Positions 1-8,859 of a stretch of 64,000 bases of DNA are shown piece after piece. Below the pieces are notes generated by a model. It was given only the letters and a program-made list of their open reading frames with translations. It was not told the DNA's origin and did no database searches. A program made the translations under genes and the position numbers. The stretch's first letter is position 1. Every line of letters begins with the position of its first letter. The stretch comes from Streptomyces aurantiacus JA 4570. Lineage in GTDB: Bacteria > Actinomycetota > Actinomycetes > Streptomycetales > Streptomycetaceae. Location of the stretch: NCBI RefSeq assembly GCF_000414115.1, contig NZ_AOPZ01000007.1:1-64000 (forward strand), written 5' to 3'.

Positions 1-20
1 GCCGAACTAAATTTGATAAA

Positions 21-68
21 GCCGTGTTCCCCGGACAGAAGTCCGGGGAATACGGCTTTTTTGTTTTT
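21..68. terminator. Intrinsic terminator with T-tract
   Basis: A 16-bp stem (21-36 pairing with 41-56, one G-T pair) closes on the loop AGAA and runs straight into a T-rich stretch (57-68). This is a classical intrinsic terminator; most other hairpins in this GC-rich window lack the T run. It probably ends a transcript that comes from before the window and insulates the phosphatidyltransferase gene that follows. No function beyond that is visible. Confidence 0.85.
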
Positions 69-159
69 CTGACGCCGGCCACCCCTCTGCACAGCCGTCT
101 GACAACTGACGGTAAGGTCAGGGGGCATCATTGGCTCGTTCCACACAGGAGGCCCCCGG

Positions 160-768
160 GTGGAGGTCCAGGAGACCCGCGTCCAGACGGACCGGGTCCT
201 CACCATCCCGAACATCCTCAGCATGGCGCGCCTCGTCGGCGTGCCCCTCTTCCTGTGGCTCATCCTCAGGCCAGAGTTCGGCGGGCCCAAGAGCGACGGC
301 TGGGCGTTGCTCGTGCTCGCGCTGAGCGGAGTCAGCGACTACCTCGACGGCAAGCTGGCCCGGCGGTGGAACCAGATCAGCAGTCTCGGCCGGATCCTGG
401 ACCCGGCGGCCGACCGGCTCTATATCCTCTCGACGCTCGTCGGCCTCACCTGGCGGGAGATTCTTCCCCTCTGGCTGACCGCGGTGCTGCTGCTGCGCGA
501 GCTGGTTCTGCTGGTGATGGTCTGGATCCTCCGTCGCCACGGGTATCCGCCGCCGCAGGTGAACTTCCTCGGCAAGGCCGCCACGTTCAACCTGATGTAC
601 GCATTTCCGCTGCTTCTGCTCAGTGACGGAAGTGGCTGGATCCATACACTCGCTGCTATTTTCGGATGGGCGTTCGCCGGATGGGGTACAACTCTGTACT
701 GGTGGGCAGGGATCCTCTACGTGGTTCAGGTCCGCCGACTTGTCAAGGCGGATGCCAAGGCCGATTGA
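160..768 (+). CDS. CDP-alcohol phosphatidyltransferase (PgsA2-like)
   Basis: Integral membrane enzyme of 202 residues that would transfer a phosphatidyl group from CDP-diacylglycerol to an alcohol in phospholipid synthesis. The family signature D-x2-D-G-x2-A-R-x8-G-x3-D-x3-D is complete between residues 60 and 85 (starts SDYLDGKLAR, ends DPAAD), which supplies the metal and CDP-binding aspartates. Several hydrophobic segments span the rest. The GTG start has AGGAGG a few bases upstream. It is the first gene of a conserved actinobacterial neighbourhood that in Mycobacterium begins with pgsA2; whether the acceptor is glycerol phosphate, inositol phosphate or another alcohol cannot be read from the sequence. 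Confidence 0.9.
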   Translation: MEVQETRVQTDRVLTIPNILSMARLVGVPLFLWLILRPEFGGPKSDGWALLVLALSGVSDYLDGKLARRWNQISSLGRILDPAADRLYILSTLVGLTWREILPLWLTAVLLLRELVLLVMVWILRRHGYPPPQVNFLGKAATFNLMYAFPLLLLSDGSGWIHTLAAIFGWAFAGWGTTLYWWAGILYVVQVRRLVKADAKAD

Positions 769-880
769 GCCTGCCGATATGGCGGCTGTTGAGGCTCGAA
801 GGCCCGTAACTGACTGAACGGGCCAATCCAGGCGGGCTGAGTCGGCTAGATCGTCGTCTATCAAGGAGGACGTTTCCGAC

Positions 881-3376
881 ATGAAGGCCGTCGTTATGGC
901 CGGGGGCGAAGGCACGCGTCTGCGCCCCATGACCTCCAGCATGCCCAAACCGCTCCTGCCGGTGGCCAACCGGCCGATCATGGAGCACGTGCTGCGCCTG
1001 CTGAAGAGGCATGGGCTCACCGAGACCGTAGTGACAGTCCAGTTCCTGGCGTCACTGGTCAAGAACTATTTCGGCGACGGTGAAGAGCTCGGTATGGAGC
1101 TCACCTATGCCAATGAGGAGAAGCCACTCGGCACCGCGGGCAGCGTGAAGAACGCCGAAGAGGCCCTGAAGGACGATGCCTTTCTCGTCATCTCCGGTGA
1201 CGCTCTGACCGACTTCGACCTCACAGACCTGATCCGCTTTCACAAGGAGAAGGGCGCGCTTGTCACCGTCTGTCTGACACGCGTTCCCAACCCGTTGGAA
1301 TTCGGTATCACCATCGTCGATGAAGAAGGCAAGGTCGAGCGCTTCCTGGAGAAGCCGACCTGGGGCCAGGTCTTCTCCGACACGGTGAACACCGGCATCT
1401 ACGTCATGGAACCCGAGGTCTTCGACTACGTCGAGGCCGATGTGTCCGTCGACTGGTCGGGCGACGTCTTCCCGCAGCTCATGAAGGAAGGCAAGCCCGT
1501 CTACGGGTACGTCGCCGAGGGCTACTGGGAGGACGTCGGCACCCACGAGAGCTATGTGAAGGCCCAGGCAGACGTACTGGAAGGCAAGGTCGACGTCGAG
1601 CTCGACGGCTTCGAGATCTCGCCCGGCGTGTGGGTCGCCGAAGGCGCCGAAGTGCACCCCGACGCCGTCCTCCGCGGACCGCTGTTCGTCGGTGACTACG
1701 CCAAGATCGAAGCGGATGTCGAGATCCGTGAACACACCGTCGTGGGCTCGAACGTGGTCGTGAAGAGCGGGGCCTTCCTGCACAAGGCGGTTGTTCACGA
1801 CAACGTCTACATCGGGCAGCACAGCAATCTGCGGGGCTGCGTCGTCGGCAAGAACACCGACATCATGCGGGCCGCCCGCATCGAGGACGGCGCTGTCATC
1901 GGTGACGAGTGCCTGGTGGGCGAAGAATCGATCGTCCAGGGCAATGTGCGGGTCTATCCGTTCAAGACCATCGAGGCCGGCGCCTTCGTCAACACCTCGG
2001 TCATCTGGGAGTCCCGCGGGCAGGCGCACCTCTTCGGAGCACGCGGTGTCTCCGGCATCCTGAACGTGGAGATCACCCCCGAACTCGCCGTGCGCCTTGC
2101 CGGTGCGTACGCGACGACGCTGAAGAAGGGCTCCACCGTCACCACGGCACGTGACCACTCCCGTGGCGCGCGAGCACTCAAGCGAGCGGTGATCTCCGCG
2201 TTGCAGGCCAGCGCCATCGACGTACGCGATCTGGAGAACGTGCCGCTGCCCGTCGCGCGGCAGCAGACGGCGCGCGGCAGTGCCGGCGGCATCATGATCC
2301 GTACGACGACGGGGGTGCCCGACTCCGTCGACATCATGTTCTTCGACGGGAACGGAGCGGACCTCTCGCAGGCGAGCCAGCGCAAGCTCGACCGGGTGTA
2401 CGCGCGGCAGGAGTACCGGCGCGCCTTCCCCGGGGAGATCGGAGACCTGCACTTCCCGTCCAGCGTCTTCGACTCCTACACCGGGTCGTTGCTGCGGAAC
2501 GTCGACACGACGGGGATCGCCGAGTCGGAGCTCAAGGTCGTCGTCGACGCGTCCAACGGCAGTGCCGGGCTCGTACTGCCCAGCCTCCTCGGGAAGCTCG
2601 GGGTCGACGCGCTGACGATCAACCCCGGGCTCGACGAGTCGCGGCCCACCGAGTCGGCCGACGCGCGCCGGTCGGGGCTGATGCGGCTCGGGGAGATCGT
2701 GGCGTCGGCGCGAGCGGCCTTCGGAGTGCGCTTCGACCCGGTGGGTGAGCGCCTGTCGCTCGTCGACGAGAAGGGGCGGATCGTCGAGGACGACCGGGCC
2801 CTGCTGGTCATGCTGGACCTGGTGGCGGCGGAGCGGCGCAGCGGGCGGGTCGCGCTGCCGGTGACGACGACACGGATTGCCGAGCAGGTCGCCGCGTACC
2901 ACGGCACACAGGTGGACTGGACGACCACGTCGCCGGACGATCTGACCCGGGTGGGACGCGGCGATTCGACGATCTTCGGCGGGGACGGGCGTGGCGGGTT
3001 CATCGTGCCGGAGTTCAGCAGCGTGTTCGACGGTACGGCGGCCTTCGTAAGGCTCATCGGACTGGTGGCGCGTACGCAGCTCACGCTGAGCCAGATCGAC
3101 GCCCGGATTCCGCGGGCGCACGTCCAGCGGCGCGACCTCGCCACGCCGTGGGCCGTCAAGGGCCTGGTGATGCGGCGTGTCGTGGAAGCCGCCGGCGACC
3201 GGTCCGTGGACACGACGGACGGCGTGCGGGTCGTGGAGGCCGACGGGCGGTGGGTGCTCGTGCTGCCCGACCCGGCCGAGGCCGTGACGCACCTGTGGGC
3301 GGAAGGACCGGACGACGCGTCGGCCCAGGCGCTGCTCGACGAGTGGGCGGCCGTCGTGGACAGCGCCGGGCACTGA
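881..3376 (+). CDS. Mannose-1-phosphate guanylyltransferase fused to degenerate phosphomannomutase
   Basis: An 831-residue two-part protein. The N-terminal half (about 1-235) is a nucleotidyltransferase with the motif [13 protein letters not shown], followed by a left-handed beta-helix (about 245-370) with many V/I-hexapeptide turns; it would make GDP-mannose or a similar NDP-sugar. The C-terminal half (about 380-825) has the fold of a phosphomannomutase but its key motifs are altered: the catalytic serine loop (normally TASHNP) reads [15 protein letters not shown], and the sugar loop GEXSGH reads GGDGRGGF. It is therefore probably not an active mutase. AAGGAGGA lies 11 nt before the ATG. The fused form is usual in Streptomyces. 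Confidence 0.88.
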   Translation: MKAVVMAGGEGTRLRPMTSSMPKPLLPVANRPIMEHVLRLLKRHGLTETVVTVQFLASLVKNYFGDGEELGMELTYANEEKPLGTAGSVKNAEEALKDDAFLVISGDALTDFDLTDLIRFHKEKGALVTVCLTRVPNPLEFGITIVDEEGKVERFLEKPTWGQVFSDTVNTGIYVMEPEVFDYVEADVSVDWSGDVFPQLMKEGKPVYGYVAEGYWEDVGTHESYVKAQADVLEGKVDVELDGFEISPGVWVAEGAEVHPDAVLRGPLFVGDYAKIEADVEIREHTVVGSNVVVKSGAFLHKAVVHDNVYIGQHSNLRGCVVGKNTDIMRAARIEDGAVIGDECLVGEESIVQGNVRVYPFKTIEAGAFVNTSVIWESRGQAHLFGARGVSGILNVEITPELAVRLAGAYATTLKKGSTVTTARDHSRGARALKRAVISALQASAIDVRDLENVPLPVARQQTARGSAGGIMIRTTTGVPDSVDIMFFDGNGADLSQASQRKLDRVYARQEYRRAFPGEIGDLHFPSSVFDSYTGSLLRNVDTTGIAESELKVVVDASNGSAGLVLPSLLGKLGVDALTINPGLDESRPTESADARRSGLMRLGEIVASARAAFGVRFDPVGERLSLVDEKGRIVEDDRALLVMLDLVAAERRSGRVALPVTTTRIAEQVAAYHGTQVDWTTTSPDDLTRVGRGDSTIFGGDGRGGFIVPEFSSVFDGTAAFVRLIGLVARTQLTLSQIDARIPRAHVQRRDLATPWAVKGLVMRRVVEAAGDRSVDTTDGVRVVEADGRWVLVLPDPAEAVTHLWAEGPDDASAQALLDEWAAVVDSAGH

Positions 3377-3386
3377 TGGCGCAAAT

Positions 3387-3423
3387 GTGCCGGACAGCAC
3401 CCGTAAGTGGCGCTGTCCGGCAC
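3387..3423. terminator. 12-bp perfect hairpin between genes
   Basis: GTGCCGGACAGC (3387-3398) and its exact complement (3412-3423) flank a 13-nt loop, ten bases after the stop codon of the mannose-1-phosphate guanylyltransferase gene. There is no T-tract, as is common for Streptomyces terminators. It either ends that transcript or attenuates read-through into the DUF881 operon that starts about 50 bases further on. Confidence 0.6.
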
Positions 3424-3474
3424 GCCGGTGGGGCCATTCGGAGGTAGCGCCCGCGACGTGCGACGATGTGCGGC

Positions 3475-4365
3475 ATGCCGCAGCAGCCCCCCGTTCGGAG
3501 CACCGTCTCGCGCCCCAGGCGCCCGGACGCCTCCATGTCGCTGCTCACCACCGTCATGGACCACAGCCTCGACGAGGGGTACGCGGAAGCCGCCGCCCGC
3601 AAGAGGGAAACCGGCACAGGTGGCGTCCCGAAGCCGTTGCGGGCCAAGCTGGGGCTCGCGGCCGGTCTGGTGCTCGCCGCGCTCGTGGTGACCGTGGGCG
3701 CGGCCCAGGCGCGCGTCGAGGCCCCGGTCCTCGCCAAGGAGCGCTCGGAACTGATCGACCGGGTCGAGTCGGCCACCGCGGACGCGGACAAGCTCGAGGA
3801 CGAGGTCGACGACCTGCGTGACGACGTGAGCGCGCGGCAGCGGGCGGCCCTCAAGAAACACGGCGGCAGCCAGGCCGAGTTGGTGTCGCTGCTCTCCGGC
3901 GCCACGGAAGTGCACGGGCCCGGCGTGAAGCTCGTGGTCGACGACAAGAAGGAAGCCGACCAGGGCGGTGGCGGCCCCCGGGAGAGCTCGGGGTTCTCCG
4001 ACACCGGCCGGGTGCGCGACCGCGACATGCAGCGGGTCGTGAACGGCCTGTGGGAGTCGGGCGCCGAAGCCGTCGCGATCAACGACCAGCGGCTCACCGC
4101 GCTGTCGGCGATCAGGGCGGCCGGTGACGCGATACTGGTCGACAACAAGCCGCTGGTGCCGCCGTATACGGTGCTCGCGGTGGGCGACGGCCAGAAGCTG
4201 AGCACCAGGTTCCAGAACAGCCGCGACGGTCAGTATCTGCACGCCCTGCACGAGAACTTCGGCATCCGGACCAGCATCTCCCCGGTGGACGACGTCCGGC
4301 TGCCGGCCGCGCCCAGTGTGACCGTACGTACAGCAGAGCCGAAGGCAGGAAAGGGCACAACGTGA
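3475..4365 (+). CDS. DUF881 family membrane-anchored protein
   Basis: A 296-residue protein with one membrane segment near residues 57-75 (LGLAAGLVLAALVVTVGAA) after a basic cytoplasmic tail, an acidic coiled-coil stretch (DKLEDEVDDLRDDV) and a C-terminal extracellular DUF881 domain with the GPGVKLVVDDKK motif. DUF881 proteins of actinobacteria are of unknown molecular role but are tied by context to the cell envelope and division. The start chosen gives MPQQPPVRS; an ATG nine bases upstream is also possible and neither has a clear ribosome binding site. The stop overlaps the start of the small basic protein gene (GTGA), which implies translational coupling. Confidence 0.85.
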   Translation: MPQQPPVRSTVSRPRRPDASMSLLTTVMDHSLDEGYAEAAARKRETGTGGVPKPLRAKLGLAAGLVLAALVVTVGAAQARVEAPVLAKERSELIDRVESATADADKLEDEVDDLRDDVSARQRAALKKHGGSQAELVSLLSGATEVHGPGVKLVVDDKKEADQGGGGPRESSGFSDTGRVRDRDMQRVVNGLWESGAEAVAINDQRLTALSAIRAAGDAILVDNKPLVPPYTVLAVGDGQKLSTRFQNSRDGQYLHALHENFGIRTSISPVDDVRLPAAPSVTVRTAEPKAGKGTT

Positions 4366-4694
4366 TCGCCGTACTGGGCCTCGTCGTGGGAGTCGTGGCC
4401 GGATTGCTGGTTCGGCCCGAGGTTCCTGCGGTGGTCGAGCCGTATCTTCCGATCGCTGTGGTGGCCGCGCTCGACGCGGTGTTCGGCGGTCTGCGCGCGA
4501 TGCTCGACGGCATCTTCGACGACAAGGTCTTCGTGGTGTCGTTCCTGTCGAACGTGGTCGTGGCCGCGCTGATCGTCTTCCTCGGCGACAAGCTCGGCGT
4601 GGGCGCCCAGCTCTCCACGGGCGTCGTCGTGGTCCTCGGCATCCGGATCTTCTCCAACGCCGCGGCGATCCGCCGCCACGTCTTCCGGGCGTGA
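4362..4694 (+). CDS. sbp: Small basic protein (DUF1290, Sbp family)
   Basis: A 110-residue membrane protein with three to four hydrophobic helices (IAVLGLVVGVVAGLLV; a middle pair; LSTGVVVVLGIRIFSN) and a basic C-terminus. This is the DUF1290 or small basic protein family, which in firmicutes sits in division operons (between divIB and ftsA). Its GTG start overlaps the upstream DUF881 stop and its own stop overlaps the next DUF881 start, so all three are expressed as one coupled unit. The invariant DUF881-Sbp-DUF881 order suggests the three proteins form a membrane complex; that is inference. Confidence 0.85.
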   Translation: MIAVLGLVVGVVAGLLVRPEVPAVVEPYLPIAVVAALDAVFGGLRAMLDGIFDDKVFVVSFLSNVVVAALIVFLGDKLGVGAQLSTGVVVVLGIRIFSNAAAIRRHVFRA

Positions 4695-5636
4695 CGGCGA
4701 TGAGCCCCATGGACCCCACGAATCCCAGGAACCCCGGCGATGGGGACAACACGCCCGACGACGGCCGGCGCAGGGAACTGCCCGCCGAGGTCCCGGTGCC
4801 GCCCCCCGCGTCCGACGACGGGGCGGCACAGACCGAGCAGGGCGGGCCACAGACGGAGCAGAGTGGTGCACAGGCCGGGCCGGGCAAGGGCAAGTCCCTG
4901 ACCGGCCGTCAGCGGCTCGTGAAGGGACTGTGGCCACCGCGCCTGACCCGCGCCCAACTCATCGTCGCCCTGCTGCTGTTCGTGCTCGGCCTCGGACTCG
5001 CCATCCAGGTGCGGTCCACCAACGACAGCAGCGCGCTGCGCGGCGCACGGCAAGAAGATCTCGTACGCATCCTCGATGAACTGGATGACCGTACTCAGCG
5101 TCTGGAAGATGAGAAGCGGCGTCTGGAGGACCAGCGCACCGGTCTCGAGAGCAGCTCGGACCAGGCCGAGGAGGCCCGCAAGCAGACGGTCGAGAGGGAA
5201 CGGCAACTCGGCATTCTCGCGGGCACCGTGGCGGCGCAAGGTCCTGGCATCACGCTGACGATCGACGACAAGAAGGGGACGGTGGAGGCTGACATGCTGC
5301 TCGACGCCATCCAGGAGCTGCGCGCCGCCGGCGCGGCGCGCCGCCGGCGCGGAGGCCATCCAGGTCAATGACGTCAGGGTGGTGGCCGGCACCCACCTGT
5401 CGGATGCGACGGGCGGTGGTGTGCGCGTGGACGGCCGGAAGGTCGCCGCGCCCTACCGCTTCAAGGTCATCGGCAAGCCGCAGGACCTGGAACCGGCGCT
5501 GAACATCCCCGGCGGAGTGGTGCAGACTCTGGAGAAGGAGCAGGCCACGGTCACTGTCGCACGTACGGAGAAGATCGTCGTGGATGCCTTGCGACCGGCG
5601 AAGCGGCCTGACTACGCTCGGTCGTCCTCCCAGTGA
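4691..5636 (+). pseudogene. DUF881 protein, frameshifted by a 16-bp tandem duplication
   Basis: Second DUF881 gene of the operon. From the GTG at 4691 the reading frame gives a proline-rich cytoplasmic tail, one membrane helix (about 96-112, LIVALLLFVLGLGLAIQ), a coiled coil and the DUF881 motif GPGITLTIDDKKG, then leaves frame at 5336 and ends at 5371 in an arginine-rich tail. The missing C-terminus (VAGTHLSDATGGG onwards) is intact in the +1 frame and ends at 5636. The cause is visible: GCGCGCCGCCGGCGCG is present twice in a row (5320-5335 and 5336-5351). Removing one copy restores an uninterrupted 309-residue protein with the expected LRAAGAEAIQVND join. It may be a true recent mutation, a phase-variable site or an assembly error. 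Confidence 0.85.
5320..5351. repeat. Perfect 16-bp tandem duplication causing a frameshift
   Basis: The 16-mer GCGCGCCGCCGGCGCG occurs twice without spacer. One copy is what the DUF881 family reading frame requires; the second shifts the frame by +1. The unit is almost pure GC and nearly self-complementary, so polymerase slippage or a sequencing/assembly artefact are both plausible causes. Confidence 0.9.
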
Positions 5637-5835
5637 GGCGGGGGCGCATGGGGGCCGCGGGTCCAGGGCATGAGGTTGCGGGGGGTCGGCGCACCGTAGA
5701 CGGGGTGCGTGGTGGAAACTGTTTTGCGGCCGCGGACGTTGTGAGGATGTCCGTGGTGCCGCCGTACGAGGGTGTGTGCAATCAGGGTTCGTCCTGCCCC
5801 ACGGGCGGGTCTGTTTCGGTCAAGGGGAATCGCCC

Positions 5836-6660
5836 GTGAAGTTGTTTGCGAAGTTGTTCGGCAAGAGCGCACGTGAGGACGCACGTCATCGTGCGCCGCG
5901 CGCTGGAGACGTGCCCGAGACACAGGTGGGCGAGCGCCCCCTGTTCCGGGACCAGGTCGGTGGAGACATTTCGGGCGGACAGGGCGCGTCATCTGTTGAC
6001 CCTGCTACTTCCGGACGCATAGGTTTCGGGGAACCGTCAACCTCAAGTACGGGTGGAGGGTTTACGCCCGACCCGTACGCGTCCCATGCCCCAGCGGGGC
6101 AGCCGCGGCAGGAGGATCCGTCCATGTCGGCCCTGGTGTGTACGAGGTGCGGGAACCGCAACGCGCAGGCAAGCCGCTTCTGTTCCAACTGCGGTGCGCC
6201 GCTGCGGGCCGGAGCGGTCGCCGAGCGTCCGTCCGAAACCACTTCGACGATCTCCATCTCCGGTCTTGAGGCGTACGACGCCGAGGTCACGGGGCAGACG
6301 CCGTCTCCGGCGCTCTCTCCCGAGGCCCAGGCGGCCGTCGACGCGCTGCCGCTCGGCTCGGCGCTCCTTGTGGTGCGGCGCGGCCCGAACTCGGGCAGCC
6401 GCTTCCTCCTGGACGGCGAACTGACGACGGCGGGACGCCACCCGCAGAGCGACATCTTCCTGGACGACGTGACCGTGTCGCGCCGCCACGTGGAGTTCCG
6501 TCGCCTCGCGGACGGCTCCTTCACCGTCGCCGACGTGGGCAGCCTCAACGGTACGTACGTGAACAGGGAGCGGATCGACTCCGTCGCCCTGTCCAACGGC
6601 GACGAGGTGCAGATCGGCAAGTACCGGCTGGTCTTCTACGCGAGCCAGCGGGGCATCTGA
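5836..6660 (+). CDS. Zinc-ribbon and FHA domain protein (GarA/OdhI-like)
   Basis: A 274-residue cytoplasmic signalling protein. Residues about 96-120 form a zinc ribbon (CTRCGN ... FCSNCGAP), residues 134-137 are ETTS, the same motif that Ser/Thr kinases phosphorylate at the N-terminus of GarA and OdhI, and residues about 175-270 form a forkhead-associated domain with GRHPQSDIFLDD, SRRHVEF and NGTYVN. In GarA/OdhI the phosphorylated ETTS loop docks on its own FHA and switches off binding to 2-oxoglutarate dehydrogenase and glutamate enzymes, so a similar nitrogen/TCA switch is inferred here. The GTG start is preceded by AAGGGGAA. The gene occupies the garA position of the conserved neighbourhood; a gcvH gene often found before it is absent. 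Confidence 0.88.
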   Translation: MKLFAKLFGKSAREDARHRAPRAGDVPETQVGERPLFRDQVGGDISGGQGASSVDPATSGRIGFGEPSTSSTGGGFTPDPYASHAPAGQPRQEDPSMSALVCTRCGNRNAQASRFCSNCGAPLRAGAVAERPSETTSTISISGLEAYDAEVTGQTPSPALSPEAQAAVDALPLGSALLVVRRGPNSGSRFLLDGELTTAGRHPQSDIFLDDVTVSRRHVEFRRLADGSFTVADVGSLNGTYVNRERIDSVALSNGDEVQIGKYRLVFYASQRGI

Positions 6661-6676
6661 CCCGTCAGGAAGGTCC

Positions 6677-7423
6677 ATGCTGCACACACCGAGGGGCGGT
6701 GCCGGGAGCGGCACCGCCGCTGCGGACCATCGGCTGATGAGCATCGGCACCGTGCTGAACGTGCTGAGTGACGAGTTTCCCGAGGTCACGATCTCCAAGA
6801 TCAGGTTCTTGGAGTCCGAGGGGCTCATCGAGCCGCAGCGCACGCCGTCCGGCTATCGCAAGTTCAGTCCGGAGGACGTGGAGCGGCTCGCCCACGTCCT
6901 GCGGATGCAGCGCGACCACTACCTGCCGCTCAAGGTGATCCGCGAGCAGCTCGACGCCCCACAGGGCGGGGAGGATCCCGCCCTGCCCCTGCCCGCGCAG
7001 CAGACCGAGTCGGCGGCCGACGGCGAGCCGGCCGAGGCCGACGAGGAGCGCACGGCCGCGCGGCTGGGGCGGGACGCCCTGCTGGCCGCGGCCGAGGCCG
7101 ATGAGCGCCAGCTCGCCGAGTGGGAGACGTACGGCCTGGTCACACCCCTGGCGGACGGCAGCTACGACGCGGACGCGGTGACGGTCGCCGCGCTCGTGGT
7201 CGAACTCGGCCGATTCGGTATCGAACCCCGCCATCTGCGCGCCATGAAAGCGGCGGCCGACCGGGAGGCAGGTCTCGTCGACCAGGTCGTCGCGCCGCTG
7301 CGCAGGCACCGCAATCCGCAGACCAGGACCCACGCGGAGGCCCGAACGCGGGAGCTCGCGGGGCTCACGGGCAGGCTGCATGCGGCGCTCGTGCACAGTG
7401 CCCTCGGCGTCCGGGTGCGCTGA
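6677..7423 (+). CDS. ftsR: MerR-family regulator, FtsR-like
   Basis: A 248-residue regulator with an N-terminal MerR winged helix (MSIGTVLNVLSDEFPEVTIS, then SKIRFLESEGLIEPQRTPSGYRKF split over residues 27-65) and a long C-terminal helical region. The order FHA protein, this MerR, bifunctional nuclease, second MerR is the same as Rv1827-Rv1830, where the Rv1828 ortholog FtsR of Corynebacterium activates ftsZ transcription. AGGAAGG lies 5 nt before the ATG and only 16 nt separate it from the FHA gene, so they are probably co-transcribed. The gene symbol rests on synteny and family resemblance. Confidence 0.8.
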   Translation: MLHTPRGGAGSGTAAADHRLMSIGTVLNVLSDEFPEVTISKIRFLESEGLIEPQRTPSGYRKFSPEDVERLAHVLRMQRDHYLPLKVIREQLDAPQGGEDPALPLPAQQTESAADGEPAEADEERTAARLGRDALLAAAEADERQLAEWETYGLVTPLADGSYDADAVTVAALVVELGRFGIEPRHLRAMKAAADREAGLVDQVVAPLRRHRNPQTRTHAEARTRELAGLTGRLHAALVHSALGVRVR

Positions 7424-7464
7424 CTCGATCGGTGCCCGACTACCCAAACCTGCCGGGCACGTCC

Positions 7465-7476
7465 TAGGGTTGCTGT
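7465..7476 (+). promoter_or_regulatory. -10 element of a leaderless promoter
   Basis: TAGGGT (7465-7470) stands six nt before the GTG of the bifunctional nuclease gene, which has no Shine-Dalgarno sequence. This is the arrangement of a leaderless actinobacterial mRNA. No convincing -35 hexamer is visible. Confidence 0.5.
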
Positions 7477-7950
7477 GTGAACGAGCTCGACGTCGTAGGT
7501 GTCCGGGTCGAAATGCCCTCCAACCAGCCGATCGTGCTCCTGCGTGAAGTGGGAGGCGACCGGTACCTCCCCATCTGGATCGGACCAGGGGAGGCGACCG
7601 CCATCGCCTTCGCACAGCAGGGCATGGCGCCCGCACGGCCGCTGACGCACGACCTTTTCAAGGACGTGCTGGAGGCCGTGGGCCAGGAGCTCACCGAAGT
7701 GCGCATCACCGACCTGCGGGAAGGCGTGTTCTACGCCGAGCTGGTCTTCGCCAGCGGGGTCGAGGTGAGCGCACGTCCCTCCGACGCCATAGCGCTGGCG
7801 CTGCGCACGGGAACCCCGATCTTCGGCAGCGACGGGGTGCTCGATGACGCCGGGATCGCCATTCCGGACGAGCAGGAGGACGAGGTGGAGAAGTTCCGCG
7901 AGTTCCTCGACCAGATCTCGCCCGAGGACTTCGGCACCAACAGTCAGTGA
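7477..7950 (+). CDS. Bifunctional nuclease family protein (DUF151)
   Basis: A 157-residue protein consisting of a single BFN/DUF151 domain: an N-terminal beta-rich half (LRE...RYLPIWIGPGEATAIAFAQ), a conserved helix (THDLFKDVLEAVG) and the signature SARPSDAIALALRTGTPIF near residues 97-115, with an acidic tail. Plant and mycobacterial members are reported to have DNase/RNase activity, but their cellular job is unclear. It is the Rv1829 equivalent between two MerR regulators. It appears to be translated from a leaderless transcript. Confidence 0.88.
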   Translation: MNELDVVGVRVEMPSNQPIVLLREVGGDRYLPIWIGPGEATAIAFAQQGMAPARPLTHDLFKDVLEAVGQELTEVRITDLREGVFYAELVFASGVEVSARPSDAIALALRTGTPIFGSDGVLDDAGIAIPDEQEDEVEKFREFLDQISPEDFGTNSQ

Positions 7951-8093
7951 GCCGCAGCCAGTGAGCCGCCGTCGGCCGTCAGCCGGCAGCCAGTGCTCGC
8001 CGTCGTTCAGCCGGTGAGCCCCTTCCGGGAGGCCGTCCCCGGATCATTCGGCTAGCCTTTCCCCGCAGCATGGGAGGGGAAACCACTCGCAGG

Positions 8094-8119
8094 GTGATTA
8101 TCACTCGGCGTGCCGAGTG
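8094..8119. promoter_or_regulatory. Overlapping dyads upstream of the merR promoter
   Basis: Two perfect inverted repeats follow each other: GTGAT-T-ATCAC (8094-8104) and CACTCGGC-GT-GCCGAGTG (8102-8119). They end ten bases before the -35 box of the promoter of the second merR gene, so they are good candidates for an operator, possibly autoregulatory. Confidence 0.5.
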
Positions 8120-8128
8120 TGGCGTTCG

Positions 8129-8157
8129 TTGACGAGCCCCTGGTGACTGCCTACCGT
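8129..8157 (+). promoter_or_regulatory. Housekeeping-type promoter of the second merR gene
   Basis: TTGACG (8129-8134), a 17-bp spacer and TACCGT (8152-8157) fit the principal sigma factor consensus TTGAC/TANNNT. Transcription would begin near 8164, giving a short leader with GGACGGAGG before the GTG at 8188. This supports 8188 as the start codon rather than any upstream codon. Confidence 0.65.
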
Positions 8158-8187
8158 CGAGGAGGCAGGTCAAGGACGGAGGTCGGC

Positions 8188-8820
8188 GTGAGAAGCAGCG
8201 GCGACGGCACAGCGGTGGGCGGTCCGTACCCGCTTCACAGCAGCTCGGCCGATCACTCTCCGAAGCGCCCGGTGGCAGTGCCCGGTGGTACCTCCGGACC
8301 GGAAGGTCAGGCGGAGGGCCCCGAGCAGGACCGGGTCGGATATCGGGGGCCCACGGCGTGCGCCGCCGCGGGCATTACGTACCGCCAGTTGGACTACTGG
8401 GCGCGGACCGGGCTCGTCGAGCCGAGCGTGCGCGCGGCCGGCGGTTCCGGCACCCAGCGGCTCTACAGCTTCCGTGACGTGGTCGTTCTGAAGATCGTGA
8501 AGCGGTTCCTCGACACGGGGGTCTCGCTGCAGAACATCCGCACCACGGTTCAGCACCTGCGGGACAGCGGTTTCCGTGATCTTGAGCGGACGACGCTGAT
8601 GAGCGACGGAGCGACGGTCTACGAATGCACCTCGCCCAGCGAGGTGCACGATCTGCTCCAGGGCGGGCAGGGCGTCTTCGGGATCGCCGTGGGTGTTGTC
8701 TGGCGCGACGTGGAGGCCGCGTTGTCGCAGCTTCACGGGGAGCGGGTCGACACGGGGGAGACCCTGGTGGGGAACCATCCCGCGGACGAGCTCGCGAGAC
8801 GGCGCAACCGGGCCGTCTGA
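8188..8820 (+). CDS. MerR-family regulator (Rv1830/McdR-like position)
   Basis: A 210-residue regulator. After a disordered, serine/proline-rich N-terminus of about 50 residues comes a MerR helix-turn-helix (GYRGPTACAAAGITYRQLDY, then WARTGLVEPS and the wing ending RLYSF) and a C-terminal helical part. In Mycobacterium the corresponding gene Rv1830 (McdR/ResR) affects division and stress tolerance. It has its own promoter with a dyad element rather than running on from the nuclease gene (237 bp gap). The GTG start is set by an AAGGACGGAGG site and the promoter position. Confidence 0.83.
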   Translation: MRSSGDGTAVGGPYPLHSSSADHSPKRPVAVPGGTSGPEGQAEGPEQDRVGYRGPTACAAAGITYRQLDYWARTGLVEPSVRAAGGSGTQRLYSFRDVVVLKIVKRFLDTGVSLQNIRTTVQHLRDSGFRDLERTTLMSDGATVYECTSPSEVHDLLQGGQGVFGIAVGVVWRDVEAALSQLHGERVDTGETLVGNHPADELARRRNRAV

Positions 8821-8859
8821 GACCGCACGGCGGTGGGCCGGCCGGTCACGGCGGGGGGA

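Noticed and set aside
1052..3400. A 782-codon open frame antisense to the guanylyltransferase gene
   Set aside because: No recognisable domain or ribosome binding site; third-position GC bias supports the plus-strand gene.
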